A stretch of DNA of 64,000 bases, from NCBI GenBank assembly GCA_944390125.1, contig CALXOX010000001.1, forward strand, positions 393,504 through 457,503, written 5' to 3'. A model generated the notes under the pieces. It was not told where the DNA came from. It did not search any database and was given only the letters and a program-made list of their open reading frames with translations. The position numbers were made by a program, and so were the translations under genes. The stretch's first letter is position 1. Each line of letters starts with the position of its first letter. This DNA is from an uncultured Alphaproteobacteria bacterium (GTDB taxonomy: Bacteria; Pseudomonadota; Alphaproteobacteria; Rs-D84). Of the stretch, positions 42,744-51,608 are shown in pieces.

Positions 42744-43409
42744 TTAGAAACCCTGTGGAGTATCCATTTTTACTTTTGAAACTTTTTTATTCAAAGCAGA
42801 AACAACTTCTTCTGTGATATCTAAGTTTTCTACACCGTTGCCCAAACGAGTGAAACGGCCATCCAAAACCATAGACAAGTTCTTTTTGGCAATAACGCCT
42901 TCGATGATTGGGTTCAGGTGTTCATTTTGAACTTCATTTAACGCTTTCTGGAAAGCGATTTCAACGCTTTGTGCACGTTCTGTCAAATCGCGCTGCAATT
43001 CGTTCACACGGTTTTGATAATCGACAATGCGGCGTTGCAAAGCATCACGAGACAATACGTCTTGAGATTTTTCAATTTCTGCTTTTTCTGCTTCTAATTC
43101 TTTCTGTCTTTTTTCCAGTTCATCACGCAATTTGTTTTCGTAATTTTCGCGCTGTTTTGCTAAGTCCTTCAGAACTTCTGCATCGGATTGGATAGCGTCC
43201 ATGCGAATTACTGCGATACGCAAATCTGCGGCATTGGCAGCGTCTGTCGTGACAACTTCCATTGCTTCTTCGACTGTTGCTGTATTACCACCACGCAGTG
43301 CACTGATACCCCAAGCGCCCAACGCAGCAACAACAATGACAACAGCAGCGATGATGCCGAACTTTACATACTTTTTTACAGCCGGATTGGCTGGAGTTTT
43401 ATTTGCCAT
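42744..43409 (-). CDS. Skp/OmpH-family protein, membrane-anchored
   Basis: A 221-residue protein with an N-terminal membrane helix (about 17-38) and a long charged coiled coil (about 85-160: KQRENYENKLRDELEKRQKE and following). The layout matches OmpH/Skp periplasmic chaperones, which hold unfolded outer-membrane proteins, and the gene lies before lpxD-fabZ as skp does in many genomes. Unlike soluble Skp it has a long, apparently uncleaved anchor and about 60 more residues. I start at ATG 43409 (MANKTP), which has AAGGATGGA upstream; the earlier ATG overlaps that site. Confidence 0.8.
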   Translation of the reverse strand: MANKTPANPAVKKYVKFGIIAAVVIVVAALGAWGISALRGGNTATVEEAMEVVTTDAANAADLRIAVIRMDAIQSDAEVLKDLAKQRENYENKLRDELEKRQKELEAEKAEIEKSQDVLSRDALQRRIVDYQNRVNELQRDLTERAQSVEIAFQKALNEVQNEHLNPIIEGVIAKKNLSMVLDGRFTRLGNGVENLDITEEVVSALNKKVSKVKMDTPQGF

Positions 43410-43487
43410 AATTTCCATCCTTTTTTATTGTTATGATGGCAGTATAGCAACTATTTTTTTAAATTTCAAAGTGAAAGTTACCCGCTG

Positions 43488-44165
43488 TTATCTTGCTGGA
43501 ACTAAGCGTATCTCAATGCGGCGATTAGTAAGCCTTCCTATATCGTCTTGGGCTGCAATCGGTCTGGCCGCACCCCGTCCTACTATAAACATACGTGCAG
43601 TGTTTATGTCGTGCTGGGATAAAAACACACCAACACGTTGTGCCATGTCTAAAGACAATGCTTCGGCCTGTCTTTGTGCCATTGCGTCCGTGTATCCAGC
43701 TATTTCCAAGAAAGTTGCATCATACTTTTTTAATATTTTTGCAATTGTTTTTAGAGTATCAGCACCATCCGCAGAAATGTCTGCCACATTTAATTCCATA
43801 ATGGCGTCGCGAACTAATATTACAACCACATCTGTCCCCGCACGCTGAACAGAGATACCAGGTTTACGTAAAGAATCATATAATTCATATTCCAGATTTG
43901 CCATATAATTTACGCTGATTGCCGTATCGTTCTGTATTTTATCTCCGTAATCCATTTTTGTAGGTGCGTCAACAGAACTAATAAGTTTACCACCAGCCCC
44001 TAAAAATACTGGACGTTTAGCAATTCTTGCTGGTTCTGTCATATCGGTAAAACTTGCGCCACGTAAATATTGTGACCATGTGGAACGTGCAGGACTGTGA
44101 TATTGCATACAGCCTGTAGTTAAAAAAAGCGTGGCCATCAATAAAAAGTAGTTGCTTAGTTTCAT
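43488..44165 (-). CDS. OmpA-family lipoprotein in pilin operon
   Basis: A 225-residue lipoprotein (lipobox TTGC, Cys 19) whose C-terminal half is an OmpA-like peptidoglycan-binding domain: EIAGYTDAMAQRQAEALS, FIVGRGAARPIAAQ and NRRIEIRLVP. The N-terminal 100 residues are not recognised. The gene begins at the base after the pilin stop, so the two are cotranscribed. OmpA-domain lipoproteins serve as cell-wall-anchored parts of several type IV pilus and secretion machines (as in PilN/TcpC-like or FimV-like roles), which makes an anchor for the pilus a reasonable inference. Confidence 0.78.
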   Translation of the reverse strand: MKLSNYFLLMATLFLTTGCMQYHSPARSTWSQYLRGASFTDMTEPARIAKRPVFLGAGGKLISSVDAPTKMDYGDKIQNDTAISVNYMANLEYELYDSLRKPGISVQRAGTDVVVILVRDAIMELNVADISADGADTLKTIAKILKKYDATFLEIAGYTDAMAQRQAEALSLDMAQRVGVFLSQHDINTARMFIVGRGAARPIAAQDDIGRLTNRRIEIRLVPAR

Positions 44166-44633
44166 CTATTTTGTCGGTTCTACCATAAAAGAAATTTGAT
44201 TTGTTGATGTTGAAAAACAGTTTGGACTTGTTGTGCTGGTTACGCCATTTACGACAACACTTGTTGCCCACTTAGGTTGTGCAGACGTGAAATACTCACA
44301 TTCACTTTTTGTCAGCTGTGTAAGGTTTATGGCGTAGCCTTTCCCATCAGATGTTGCGGCAACTGACCAGTCGTCTCCACCAATTGGAGCGTAATTATTT
44401 TTTAATGCACCAGCAGATACTAAGTAATCGACAGATAAACCTGTATAATCGTCGCGCATTCCCATTAAAAGTTCGGTGTTTTTTGCAATTTGTTCTAATT
44501 CAACAGATGCAATTTTACGTGTTTGGTTGTTTTTAATTACGTTGTACATGCTTATTGCGGCAGCGCTCATTACGCCAGCAATTGCTAATACACCAATAAT
44601 TTCTATCATTGACGCACCGAATTCTTGTTTCAT
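44166..44633 (-). CDS. Type IV pilin-like protein (class IVb, PilS-like)
   Basis: A 155-residue prepilin. After a very short leader (MKQEFG) comes the cleavage context G^ASMIEIIGVLAIAGVMSA with Glu at +5, the hallmark of prepilin-peptidase substrates. The helix continues into a globular domain with LSVDYLVSAGAL, a phrase typical of PilS/BfpA-like class-b pilins, and two Cys near the end (C-E-Y and N-C-F) that can form the D-region disulfide. It follows dnaX by 12 bp on the same strand. No assembly ATPase or secretin is in the window. Confidence 0.82.
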   Translation of the reverse strand: MKQEFGASMIEIIGVLAIAGVMSAAAISMYNVIKNNQTRKIASVELEQIAKNTELLMGMRDDYTGLSVDYLVSAGALKNNYAPIGGDDWSVAATSDGKGYAINLTQLTKSECEYFTSAQPKWATSVVVNGVTSTTSPNCFSTSTNQISFMVEPTK

Positions 44634-44645
44634 TTCTCACCTCGT

Positions 44646-46184
44646 TTATTTAACGCCGACAATTTCAGCATCTGCAAATAAGTCCATAGCGCTTGCAACC
44701 AATGGGTCTGCTTCTAACTCTTCTTTCTTTTGTTCTGTTATAGTGTGTGTGTTTTGGGACTCTTGCATTTTTTCCAATGACCATTCATGTCCAGTTTTAT
44801 CTTTCAGCCATGCTGCCATCTTATGTGCAAAATCCGCGTCACCACGTCTGTCAAAATACTTTAATGTTCCATCGATAATTTCAACAACTTCTATATTGCT
44901 GGTGTAGTAAGAATACAACAATATTTCTTTTGATTCTTGTAAAGCCTTTGCTAAATCATCCGCGCTATTTATAGAGACAGTTTTTTGTGCTTGTGGTGCA
45001 ACAGTTGGCTTCACAGGCGCAGCAGAAGAAGTTTCGCGTGTTTGTTGTTTCTTTAATATTTCGTTTACAGAAGGCATATCAGCAATATGCATCAATCGTA
45101 CAATCAACATATCAAAGCATTGCTTTTGATTGCCAGATGCTTGCATTTCTGGTACTGCAGCAACCATAACCTGCCAAATTCTGGACAGAGTATTTAAAGA
45201 TATCTTTGTGTTTATTTTCTTGATTTGTTCACGTTGGTCTGCGGTATATGGAGAATTTACAACTTCACCTGCATGAATTGCTGGGTGCATACGTGTTGCC
45301 CAATGAGTCCACTCCATCATATCTGTCAGCAACATTGCCAAGTCCGCACCATTGGTGTAAATCTCATCTGCTTTTTGTAACGCAGCAGCAGTATCACCAG
45401 ACAGCAGTGTTTCCATAAAGTTCACAACAACACCGCGGTCTGCACGCTTTAACATATCAAGAACAGATTTTTCATCAACGTGCCCGCCTGTTTGGGCGAT
45501 GGCTTGGTCTAAAAGAGATAGTCCATCACGAACAGAACCGTCCGCGGCACGCGCCAATAGTTCGTTTGCGGCATCGCTGAGTTCTATCTTTTCTTGTTCT
45601 GCAATCCAGGCGAAATGTTTTTTCAATGTTTCGACTGGTACGCGAACCAAGTCAAAACGTTGACAGCGAGATAAAATTGTAACAGGTACTTTACGAATTT
45701 CGGTCGTTGCCAATATAAATATCACATGTGCAGGAGGTTCTTCCAGAGTCTTTAACAAAGCGTTAAATGCGCTGGTGGATAACATATGTACTTCGTCGAT
45801 GATGTAGACTTTATATCTGCCGTTTGTTGGGCGATATTGAGCCGCATCTAAAATATCACGCATATTGTCAACGCCAGTATGAGAAGCGGCGTCGATTTCC
45901 ATAACATCGATATGCTGACCAGCAGCAATTGCACGACAGTTCTCGCATACACCACATGGTTCTGCAGTTGGGCCATCTGACGATAAGCAGTTTAGTGCTT
46001 TTGCTAAAATACGTGCTGTACTGGTTTTACCAGTTCCACGAATTCCGGTAAAAATATAAGCATGCGCAATGCGGCCTGTGTTGATTGCTGTTGTCAGCGT
46101 TTTTACTAAAACGTCTTGACCAATCAAAGATTTAAAATCTTGGCTGCGATATTTGCGCGCTAAAACTGTGTAATTGCTATCCAT
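44646..46184 (-). CDS. dnaX: DNA polymerase III subunit tau/gamma
   Basis: A 512-residue clamp-loader ATPase. It has the Walker A FTGIRGTGKTSTAR, the zinc-binding cysteines CGVCENC, DEVHMLS as Walker B and the Arg-finger SRC motif in TILSRCQRFDL. The C-terminal part is short compared with E. coli tau, as in many alphaproteobacteria, and I saw no obvious slippery sequence. I start at ATG 46184 with AAGGAAG 8 nt upstream. ybaB and recR do not follow; instead the pilin gene does. Confidence 0.95.
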   Translation of the reverse strand: MDSNYTVLARKYRSQDFKSLIGQDVLVKTLTTAINTGRIAHAYIFTGIRGTGKTSTARILAKALNCLSSDGPTAEPCGVCENCRAIAAGQHIDVMEIDAASHTGVDNMRDILDAAQYRPTNGRYKVYIIDEVHMLSTSAFNALLKTLEEPPAHVIFILATTEIRKVPVTILSRCQRFDLVRVPVETLKKHFAWIAEQEKIELSDAANELLARAADGSVRDGLSLLDQAIAQTGGHVDEKSVLDMLKRADRGVVVNFMETLLSGDTAAALQKADEIYTNGADLAMLLTDMMEWTHWATRMHPAIHAGEVVNSPYTADQREQIKKINTKISLNTLSRIWQVMVAAVPEMQASGNQKQCFDMLIVRLMHIADMPSVNEILKKQQTRETSSAAPVKPTVAPQAQKTVSINSADDLAKALQESKEILLYSYYTSNIEVVEIIDGTLKYFDRRGDADFAHKMAAWLKDKTGHEWSLEKMQESQNTHTITEQKKEELEADPLVASAMDLFADAEIVGVK

Positions 46185-46265
46185 TGCTAAAACTTCCTTT
46201 GGGGCAAGCATAGCAAAACACAGTAAAATTTCAAGGATTAAAGTGCGCTTTTACCGTATAAAAAT

Positions 46266-46580
46266 TTATTTTTCGTTGGTAATAAAATCAGGAAAAACAG
46301 TTTCTGTTTCTTCGTCGTCGACAGAATCTATATTTTCAACGACATCAACGTTTTCTTCAATAACAGGTGTCTTGTCTTTTGGATCGCGTGTGGAGTCAAT
46401 TTTTCCTTGTTCTGCGTTTACAATTCGACCGTAATGTTCCGCGGCTTGCATTAAACGTTCGCGTTCAATTTCGTCAGAAGTTTGACGAGCTTGATCCATG
46501 TATTGTTTTCTTTTTTGACGCCATTTATGACAGCGTTGAATCATCATACCAACAGACGACTGATTTTTTTTATTTTGCAT
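46266..46580 (-). CDS. Small DUF4167-like protein
   Basis: A 104-residue, highly charged protein. Residues 20-55 (KWRQKRKQYMDQARQTSDE through LMQAAEHYGRIVNAEQ) match the end of DUF4167, a short alphaproteobacterial domain normally reading 'KY..LA.DA...GDR..AE.Y.QHAEHY.RI'. DUF4167 proteins are usually RNA-associated-looking, with a basic N-terminus and disordered acidic tail; here the tail (EENVDVVENIDSVDDEE) is strongly acidic. Function is unknown. It lies before dnaX and is divergent from the prepilin operon. Confidence 0.65.
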   Translation of the reverse strand: MQNKKNQSSVGMMIQRCHKWRQKRKQYMDQARQTSDEIERERLMQAAEHYGRIVNAEQGKIDSTRDPKDKTPVIEENVDVVENIDSVDDEETETVFPDFITNEK

Positions 46581-46724
46581 ATTCGTTTTTCTTTTTACAG
46601 GAAATCTTCAATAGCAACTTATTGCTATCACTCTTTCAACAACAGGGATAATAATGTATCTTAAAACCGATTGCAATATTTTTTTTCGCTTGCTAATATT
46701 TACGCATGTAGGAGGGTGCTTGAT

Positions 46725-48080
46725 TTGCGGCAACAGAATGGAAATTTTTTATTACAGGCTTTGCTTGCGTTGACGCTGATATTTTCATTCATACCGTTTT
46801 TTGCACAACGTCTGTCTGCGCGTGATATAGATTCACAGATGTATGCATCTACTCAAAAGGTAGAATTGGCACAAACTGCTGCACGTATATTTATTCGTGA
46901 GCGCGCAAATGATTTACCTTATAATACCACAGTTGTTTCTGGTGATGCTTTTTCTGATTTGTTAGAATCGTATGGTTTGCCTTTGGGCTTTGTGCCAAGG
47001 ACTGCATTGGGACAAGATATTTCGCTGGTTATAAATAAAACACCTATTGCAGTAACGGCATATTTGCAATTATCTGGTGGTGATTTGTCCGCTGTGCAGT
47101 TGGCTGAATTAGCGCGTCGTATAGGTTTTTATGCATCTGTTTCTGGACAAACGGTAGTTGTTGGTTTGGCTTTAGATTCTACATATTCGGATATAGTTCG
47201 GCGTAATGAGCAAGATTTGGATAACGGTGCTTTTTTGACTAATTTGGATATGGGTGGTTTTTCTTTTAATAACGGCGGCGAAGTTTTTGCACGGCGTGGT
47301 GAATTTGACAGTGGTCAGTTTGATACACTTTCTATATATGGCACAGAAGATGGGCGCAAGGTTCGTAGTAATATAGAACTTATGGTTGCTGATAGGGCGG
47401 TATTTCAAAGTATGCTTGGAGAGGCTGCTTTGTCTTTGACGCGTGGTTCTTTGTATGCGAATAATGTGTCTGCAAAGACTGTTTCTGCATTTGGTGATAC
47501 CGGTAATTTTACATCTAATGTTGCGTCTGTTTATGATTTTGCAATGACAGCTGGTCGTACCAGTTTTTCGGGCCCATTGAATTGGTCAGTAAACGGTGAT
47601 GTTGTAAGCACTAATATAAACTTCAGCGTTGAGCGTCTAGATATAAACTCCTACATAGATGCATCGCGTGGACAGGATGTTTATATAGATCCAGATGAAC
47701 TGGAGTATAGCAGTCGTAGTGGTATAGAAGCAAATCGTGTAATTGCGTCGAATATAACAATGCGTGATCAAACATCAGATGCTTTAAATGAGGGGGAAAC
47801 TGGTGCGGTTGTTTTAGATATTCGACCAGCGGATACATCTATATTGCCCGATGTTTTGTTGGATGGTATAAATAATGATGGTTTTTCAATAATCAGCAAG
47901 CCTTCTGAAGAGGGAGATAAATCGCAAACTTGTAGAGATATAATTTCTAAATTGGAAGGAAGATATAATTCTAAGTCGTTATCACAATATATAATATGTC
48001 AGTATTATTTCTGGCAACGGTTAGAGAAGAGAATAGACGTAAAGCAATGTTTGATGGAAGGCCGCAGTGACTGTAAGTAA
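46725..48080 (+). CDS. PilV-like large prepilin 1
   Basis: A 451-residue prepilin-like protein. I start at TTG 46725 because AGGAGG (46710-46715) lies 9 nt upstream and the product then begins MRQQNG^NFLLQALLALTLIF, a standard prepilin leader; the +5 residue is Gln where Glu is usual. After the helix and an alpha/beta domain come short repeated beta units (YANNVSAKTVSAFGDTGNF; GIEANRVIASNITMRD) like those of PilV, the tip adhesin of class-b pili. The last 90 residues hold four Cys. Its end overlaps the next gene by 14 nt. Confidence 0.72.
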   Translation: MRQQNGNFLLQALLALTLIFSFIPFFAQRLSARDIDSQMYASTQKVELAQTAARIFIRERANDLPYNTTVVSGDAFSDLLESYGLPLGFVPRTALGQDISLVINKTPIAVTAYLQLSGGDLSAVQLAELARRIGFYASVSGQTVVVGLALDSTYSDIVRRNEQDLDNGAFLTNLDMGGFSFNNGGEVFARRGEFDSGQFDTLSIYGTEDGRKVRSNIELMVADRAVFQSMLGEAALSLTRGSLYANNVSAKTVSAFGDTGNFTSNVASVYDFAMTAGRTSFSGPLNWSVNGDVVSTNINFSVERLDINSYIDASRGQDVYIDPDELEYSSRSGIEANRVIASNITMRDQTSDALNEGETGAVVLDIRPADTSILPDVLLDGINNDGFSIISKPSEEGDKSQTCRDIISKLEGRYNSKSLSQYIICQYYFWQRLEKRIDVKQCLMEGRSDCK

Positions 48081-49269
48081 GAAGAAAATTTTTTATAATT
48101 CCGAACGCGGTGCAAGTATGTTAGAAGTCTTGCTGGCTATGGCTATTGTGGCAATGGCCACGCCATTTTTATACAGTCAGATATCTGATACAAATGATAC
48201 ATTGCGAGATATGGCAACGGCTAATAAAATTATTAGTTTGCGTGATCCTGTTTTAAATTTTGTCAGATTGAATCAAAACGATTGGCCAGAAGTTGCCCAG
48301 ATAAAATTGTCAGAAGAAGAACTGGACGAAATTTCTGACAAACCTGTTGCTGGGTTTATAGATAAATATGCTGTAAACGGGGCGACTGTAACTGATGTTT
48401 ATTTGGCGTTTGATATGGAAGGTACAGATTTGCGAACTTCGCAAATTGCGCGTCACATAGGCAATGATGCGGCGGTCGTTGGTAACGATGGAATTGCGTA
48501 TGGCCGTACATGGGCAGTTGCCGCCCCAGATTTTAAACCTGGGAATTTAATTTATAAAATATCGCGTGATTTAGAAGGAGAAGATAAAACCAAATACCTG
48601 CATAGGACAGAAACTGGTGAAGATAATTTAAATATGATGATGCGCGATTTAAATATGAACAAAAATCGTGTATATGATGTTGGCGGTGTAAATGGTAAAT
48701 CTGCAAAAATCAATAGTGCATCTGTTCAATTCGTCGAGACAGATAGTTTAGTGGCAAATACACTATATTTTTCAAATGGTGCAAATCTTGACGGGGATAA
48801 AGCGATATTTGATTCTTTGCGTGTTACTGGAGATATATCTGGATTTAGGAATATATACGCAGATACATTGAATAGTAAATCTTACACCACATCTGGTCGT
48901 ATAATTACAGACAGGGCAACAGTTGTAAATTCGGTAAATGTTGGCAATACATTGACTTTAAAATCAGATTCTTCAAGGACGATAAGTGGTTTTACTGGAA
49001 TTACGGCGCATTCGGTGACGACATCATATGTTTCTACAGAAGAAATTATATTTTATGATAATTTTGGTCTGACCATATCTGGCGAGTTATTATATTCAAC
49101 AACAGCACCATTAAAGATAGGTAATTGGACATTCCCATCTTTAACTCCGCCGAAATTTACAGAGTTGAATTTATCTCGTGGTTCTGTACCGGCAATGCCT
49201 AATAATAAAGAATTTAGTGTAATCTTGTCCGATGATTGGCAGGCTGCCATGCCAAAGGAAATGCAGTAA
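48067..49269 (+). CDS. PilV-like large prepilin 2
   Basis: A 400-residue prepilin with leader MTVSKKKIFYNSERG and cleavage context G^ASMLEVLLAMAIVAMA, Glu at +5. Starts at GTG 48067, inside the end of the preceding gene. After residue 190 the chain carries beta-solenoid-like repeats: DLNMNKNRVYDVGGVNG, INSASVQFVETDSLVANTL and IYADTLNSKSYTTSGRI, which recall the 'M..n.I.n.g.v.a..v.a' repeats of PilV. The C-terminus is low in Cys. It is translationally coupled to both neighbours, so the three prepilins are made together. Confidence 0.75.
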   Translation: MTVSKKKIFYNSERGASMLEVLLAMAIVAMATPFLYSQISDTNDTLRDMATANKIISLRDPVLNFVRLNQNDWPEVAQIKLSEEELDEISDKPVAGFIDKYAVNGATVTDVYLAFDMEGTDLRTSQIARHIGNDAAVVGNDGIAYGRTWAVAAPDFKPGNLIYKISRDLEGEDKTKYLHRTETGEDNLNMMMRDLNMNKNRVYDVGGVNGKSAKINSASVQFVETDSLVANTLYFSNGANLDGDKAIFDSLRVTGDISGFRNIYADTLNSKSYTTSGRIITDRATVVNSVNVGNTLTLKSDSSRTISGFTGITAHSVTTSYVSTEEIIFYDNFGLTISGELLYSTTAPLKIGNWTFPSLTPPKFTELNLSRGSVPAMPNNKEFSVILSDDWQAAMPKEMQ

Positions 49270-50591
49270 TGAAAAAAAAGTATAAATTTTTTCATCGTAG
49301 TTTAATGGAACAATCAGGTTCTATGCTGATTGAGTTGCTGATGACTGTTGCGCTGGCCGCAATAATTATGCCGTTTATTTTTAGATATCAACAAAGCGTA
49401 GTTCAACGTGCAGAGAATATGGTCATTACAGAGCAGATGTCAGAAATTCAGACGGCTTTGGAAAGATATATTTTGGACAATAGGGAAAACTTATTAAATA
49501 CTGTTGGTCAAAATATTACTCGTGTAAATATTGCAGATTTAGAGCAATATGGTCTGTCATCAGATTTGGCTGCAGATGTTGATAAGCAATATCAATTAAG
49601 AATATTAAAGTCTAATGACTTGGACGGCAGGTCCACACTACAGGGCGTTATAGTTTTTTCTTCTGATGATATAACCCCGTTGCGCACCCGTGAGATTGTT
49701 GCTATGGGCGGAGATACTATGGGGTTTATCGAAGGCAATCGTGCCTATGGTACTTTTGGGGCTTGGCATACCGACACGATAGATTTGGGGGTAAATGTTA
49801 CTGGTGGTATAGTCGAAACTACGTCTGTAAATACGGATAATTCACTATACCTTTACCGTGTGCCAACAGATAAAGAGTCTGATGCGACTATGTTGTCGGG
49901 TTTAAATTTAGGTAGTCATGATATAACTAACGCAGCATTTTTTAATTCAAGTTCTGCAGATTTTAGTGAAACGTTGACTTTGGGTGCAACTGTTGCAAAG
50001 GATGTGATATTTCAAAATAGAACAACGCTTGATAATAACATGGAAATTCGCAATGCGACTGTTTCCGGAATTCTTTCCGCGGATTCCAGAGCAATGGAAG
50101 TATCAAAAGTGTTTTCCATGGCAGATACTGGTAAGTTCACTAGTTTTACGACTGGGGACTTGTGGGTAAATAATATGACGCTTGGTGGGTTGTCGATATA
50201 CGCCGACGAAGACGGGCCTGCGGTTTTAAGTATAAACAAGTCATTGGATATGACTGGTGGAACAATAGACGCAATGTTTGTTACGGTTGGTTTTGCTGGT
50301 TCTATTACACCACGTTTAGTTGTGTACGACAGAATTGAAGATTCCGTAAATCCTAACTACTATTGGGACGTTACATATGGGGTTGCAAATTTGAAAGATT
50401 TGTCTTTACAGGATTTAAATCGTATGGCACCAATGGCTGTGTACGAAGAAAATTCTACGACTACTGAAGCAGGGCGTATATTTAGTTCTGTTTCTTCAAA
50501 CAAAAATGCAACAGCGTCTGATTATATGAATGCCATAAATGAAATTCAGAAAGCAGTACGTGCAAAATATCGTCGGTTGAATTTAGAATAA
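49269..50591 (+). CDS. PilV-like large prepilin 3
   Basis: A 440-residue prepilin: leader MKKKYKFFHRSLMEQSG, cleavage context G^SMLIELLMTVALAAIIMP with Glu at +5. Its ATG overlaps the TAA of prepilin 2 (TAATG). The middle contains GLNLGSHDITNAAFFNSSSA and NNMEIRNATVSGILSA, the closest match in the set to the PilV 'LN.n.ItNa' repeat. The C-terminal 90 residues (PRLVVYDRIEDSVNPNYYW, then LQDLNRMAPMAVYEEN) look like a tip or tail domain of phage-fibre style. It is the last of the three coupled genes. Confidence 0.77.
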   Translation: MKKKYKFFHRSLMEQSGSMLIELLMTVALAAIIMPFIFRYQQSVVQRAENMVITEQMSEIQTALERYILDNRENLLNTVGQNITRVNIADLEQYGLSSDLAADVDKQYQLRILKSNDLDGRSTLQGVIVFSSDDITPLRTREIVAMGGDTMGFIEGNRAYGTFGAWHTDTIDLGVNVTGGIVETTSVNTDNSLYLYRVPTDKESDATMLSGLNLGSHDITNAAFFNSSSADFSETLTLGATVAKDVIFQNRTTLDNNMEIRNATVSGILSADSRAMEVSKVFSMADTGKFTSFTTGDLWVNNMTLGGLSIYADEDGPAVLSINKSLDMTGGTIDAMFVTVGFAGSITPRLVVYDRIEDSVNPNYYWDVTYGVANLKDLSLQDLNRMAPMAVYEENSTTTEAGRIFSSVSSNKNATASDYMNAINEIQKAVRAKYRRLNLE

Positions 50592-50611
50592 TTTGTGGTA
50601 TAAATCGTCTT

Positions 50612-51121
50612 ATGAAAACAGTATGTGATTTTTGCAAAACAGAATATACGTTGGATGCGGCTCCAACTTGCCCTGTAAAATGTGCAGTATGTGGTCATAC
50701 ATGGGTTGTTCAGCGTCCTCAAAGGCGTAGTCCAATTTTGGTTTTTATTGCAGCTTTGTGTGCTTTGCTGGCGGCGCTGGTTTTTGCTGTTGCGGTGTTG
50801 TATCAGCACCAAGTTACAGAAATTCAAGAAAAGCCTCTTATTGCAGAAATAAGCGAAGTTACCACAGATACAGATGAAAATGGTATAACACGTTTTGTTG
50901 TTACCGGTCGTGTTGTAAATCGATCCGAACAAATTTATGGTGTTCCGCGCTTGATTGTTGTTTCATATGATGCGAATGGCAAGGTGATTGAACGTCAGCG
51001 TTTTATGCCGTCTGCAACATTATTAGATGCTGGCGGAAATGTAAAATTTAAGCATACGTTGTCGGTCCCAATTACTAATGTTGAAAAGATTGCGGTAGAA
51101 CTGGAAAATCAGGGGGCATAA
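50612..51121 (+). CDS. Zinc-ribbon, membrane and DUF3426-type protein
   Basis: A 169-residue protein: N-terminal zinc ribbon with CDFCKTEY and CPVKCAVCGHTW (CxxC pairs, the MJ0042-type finger common in alphaproteobacteria), one membrane helix at about 41-63 and an outer beta domain (FVVTGRVVNRSEQIYGVPRLIV) of the DUF3426 kind. Such proteins are widespread and of unknown role. It starts 20 bp after prepilin 3 and ends next to the following exported protein gene (TAA ATG), so it may belong to the same transcript. Confidence 0.78.
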   Translation: MKTVCDFCKTEYTLDAAPTCPVKCAVCGHTWVVQRPQRRSPILVFIAALCALLAALVFAVAVLYQHQVTEIQEKPLIAEISEVTTDTDENGITRFVVTGRVVNRSEQIYGVPRLIVVSYDANGKVIERQRFMPSATLLDAGGNVKFKHTLSVPITNVEKIAVELENQGA

Positions 51122-51601
51122 ATGAAAAAAGTTTTATTTTCTGTTGTCTGGTGCTTGATGCTTTGTAGTTCGGCAATGGCGGCGGATGCTGAGCAAAAGC
51201 CGACGCCAAGTCAGCCGCGCGTCAGCATATTTTCAACTAGTACTGACTGGGAAGGTTTGACTGGATTACGGTATTCAGAATACCGTGGAAAGTTTGTATC
51301 TTCTTCTGGTTTGGTCGGTCGTGGATTAGTTTTGTATTATTTAGACGGTTTTCCTTGTTATGGTTTGGGCGAGGGCGTTCGTGTATGGATTGGGCCGAAT
51401 AATAAACATGAAGGGGAATTACAAATTGCATGTTTATATGCTCCGACAGAGATAAAATTTACTTGGCGAAACGCCACACGTGATGCGGACCAAGCTCAAA
51501 GCACAGGTATATTGATTTGTCCTGTTGAGAGTTCTGGGCGAGAGCTGACTATCGATTTAGAAAAATGTGAAAAAGGCCCTGATTGGTCTGAGTATAAATA
51601 G
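51122..51601 (+). CDS. Exported hypothetical protein
   Basis: A 159-residue protein with a clear signal peptide (KKVLFSVVWCLMLCSSAMA, cleavage after residue 20). The mature part is beta-rich, with four Cys (C-Y in GFPCYG, C in QIACLY, C in LICPVE and C near the end in EKCEKG) that probably form two disulfides. I recognise no family. It begins at the base after the DUF3426-type gene and is followed after 7 bp by rluD. Confidence 0.7.
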   Translation: MKKVLFSVVWCLMLCSSAMAADAEQKPTPSQPRVSIFSTSTDWEGLTGLRYSEYRGKFVSSSGLVGRGLVLYYLDGFPCYGLGEGVRVWIGPNNKHEGELQIACLYAPTEIKFTWRNATRDADQAQSTGILICPVESSGRELTIDLEKCEKGPDWSEYK

Positions 51602-51608
51602 GTATCAT

